Source: Nibricoccus aquaticus (lineage in GTDB: Bacteria > Verrucomicrobiota > Verrucomicrobiia > Opitutales > Opitutaceae). Taken from it: 64,000 bases of DNA. A program made the translations under genes and the position numbers. The stretch spans positions 3,489,501 to 3,553,500 of the forward strand of contig NZ_CP023344.1 of the NCBI RefSeq assembly GCF_002310495.1. The letters run 5' to 3'. The notes under the pieces are model-generated. The model ran no database searches, had not been told where the DNA came from, and saw only the letters and a program-made list of their open reading frames with translations. Below, one piece after another: positions 63,189-64,000 of this stretch (positions within the stretch are counted from its first letter, which is position 1; each line of letters starts with the position of its first letter).

Positions 63189-64000
63189 ATGGAGCGTGGT
63201 ACTTCACCCGCCTTGGCCACCACACTGACAGATCCTCCGATTTTACCGACGACCGACATGGCATCGCGCGACATTGCAACGGATGGGCCGACGACCGGCG
63301 AGTGGATGATCGCGGGGTTGCTGGCGGGGAATCTGGCGTGGACGACGCTTTGTCTCGGAGGCGTGCGGGCGGAGACGATGGTGCTGAGCTGGGCGCTGAC
63401 GGGGATCGCACTGGCGTTGCAACTGGCGCTGACGGCGTGGACGGGCGGGCGGTCGCACGCGGCGGGTTTCTGGCTGTTGCCGTTTCTCGGATACGCGGCG
63501 GTGAGCGTGCTTTTTATCACGCCGGTGCCGTGGATCGGAAAACGCGAGTGGCTGGGCTGGGCGCAGATGATCGCGACGTTTTGGGTTTCGCTGAACGGGC
63601 TCAGGCGTCCGGGACCGCGGCTGGTGGTGATCGGGACGGCGCTGGGGCTGGCGGTGTTTGCGGTGGTGCTGGCGGCGTACCAGCGGTTCATCGCGCCGGA
63701 CTGGTTGATGATGGAGCGCACGCAGGTGGCGCAGTACATCGGGAGGGCGAGCGGGAGTTTTGGGAATCCGAACAACTTTGCGGCGCTGCTGGCGCTGGCG
63801 ATCCCGCCGGTGCTCTCGCTGGCGTGGCAGCGGGGGGCGACGGCGTTTCAGCGGGTGCTCTTTGGGTATCTCGGGCTGGTGCTGCTGCTGGGGATCGGGC
63901 TGACGATCAGCCGAGGCGGATGGCTGGCGCTCGCGCTGGCGTTGGCGTGCTGGCCGCTGTTTGCGCGGAGCCAGGCGTGGGCGTCGCGTATCTTGCTTTC
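63189..64000 (+). CDS. O-antigen ligase-type membrane protein, partial
   Basis: The first 270 residues of a polytopic membrane protein, cut by the right edge. It starts at ATG 63189; another in-frame ATG at 63258 is possible. Several hydrophobic segments precede the family motif GSFGNPNNFAALLALAIPPV and TISRGGWLALALALA. This is the Wzy_C/O-antigen ligase (RfaL, PglL-like) superfamily, which joins polysaccharides to lipid A or proteins in the periplasm. It follows the response regulator by 19 bp and may share its transcript. Confidence 0.85.
   Translation, partial: MERGTSPALATTLTDPPILPTTDMASRDIATDGPTTGEWMIAGLLAGNLAWTTLCLGGVRAETMVLSWALTGIALALQLALTAWTGGRSHAAGFWLLPFLGYAAVSVLFITPVPWIGKREWLGWAQMIATFWVSLNGLRRPGPRLVVIGTALGLAVFAVVLAAYQRFIAPDWLMMERTQVAQYIGRASGSFGNPNNFAALLALAIPPVLSLAWQRGATAFQRVLFGYLGLVLLLGIGLTISRGGWLALALALACWPLFARSQAWASRILL

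Overview
The window is GC-rich chromosomal DNA from a Gram-negative bacterium. The mix of genes fits Verrucomicrobiota, most likely the Opitutaceae: a eukaryote-type GSII glutamine synthetase, secreted pectate-lyase and GH43 enzymes, HAMP-less chemoreceptors, a stand-alone CoaC and Fe-S class I fumarase. This placement is an inference from gene content; no rRNA lies in the window. All functions below are read from sequence motifs and family knowledge, with no database search.

Layout. 0-6.5 kb: glycolate oxidase (glcF cut by the left edge, glcD), clpB, phosphatidylserine decarboxylase and tRNA-Leu(UAG). 6.6-13.5 kb: class I fumarase, a cnrYXH-like anti-sigma/sensor/ECF-sigma operon, a vapBC-like pair with two palindromic operators, htpG and exported msrB. 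13.4-18.5 kb: modABC, a divergent MOSC gene, a CPA1 antiporter and a DUF3817 protein. 18.6-21.4 kb: an ArsR-controlled operon with two tandem AHSA1 proteins, a DUF899 protein and a small membrane protein. 21.4-24.6 kb: divergent pectate lyase and GH43 genes. 24.7-35.1 kb: accessory genes, including DUF1835, an AraC remnant, cupin, PDZ protein, TetR with an HXXEE protein, MFS, a ParE-type toxin pair, a GreA-like factor, DHFR-like and VOC proteins, with hairpin repeats in the gaps. 35.6-37.7 kb: an AT-richer restriction-modification cassette. 37.8-46.6 kb: tyrA, a membrane-anchored SUMF1-like protein, a second sigma/anti-sigma/LTXXQ module, coaC, the SRP RNA gene, dnaX with an A10 slippage site, and a PP2C phosphatase next to a very small kinase-like gene. 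46.7-47.9 kb: GSII behind a sigma-54-type promoter.

47.9-63.2 kb is the most interesting part. It is a sensory gene set: three chemoreceptors, a CheW, a small PstS-like binding protein, a porin, three histidine kinases (one with a blue-light LOV domain) and a PhoB/OmpR-type regulator, with no cheA, cheR, cheB or cheY in the window. Four intergenic regions, covering every apparent transcription unit of this set, carry the same direct repeat TGTCAC-N5-TGTCAC with an 11-bp pitch (the last copy has one mismatch). This suggests a single regulon controlled by the local response regulator. The window ends inside an O-antigen-ligase-type membrane protein gene.

Two other signals stand out. In dnaX the zero frame ends three codons after an A10 run, while the -1 frame stays open for 175 more codons, giving gamma and tau forms. 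Three families of short tandem/inverted repeats (cgcaaag, cacagag and gcgaatg types) occupy several intergenic gaps.
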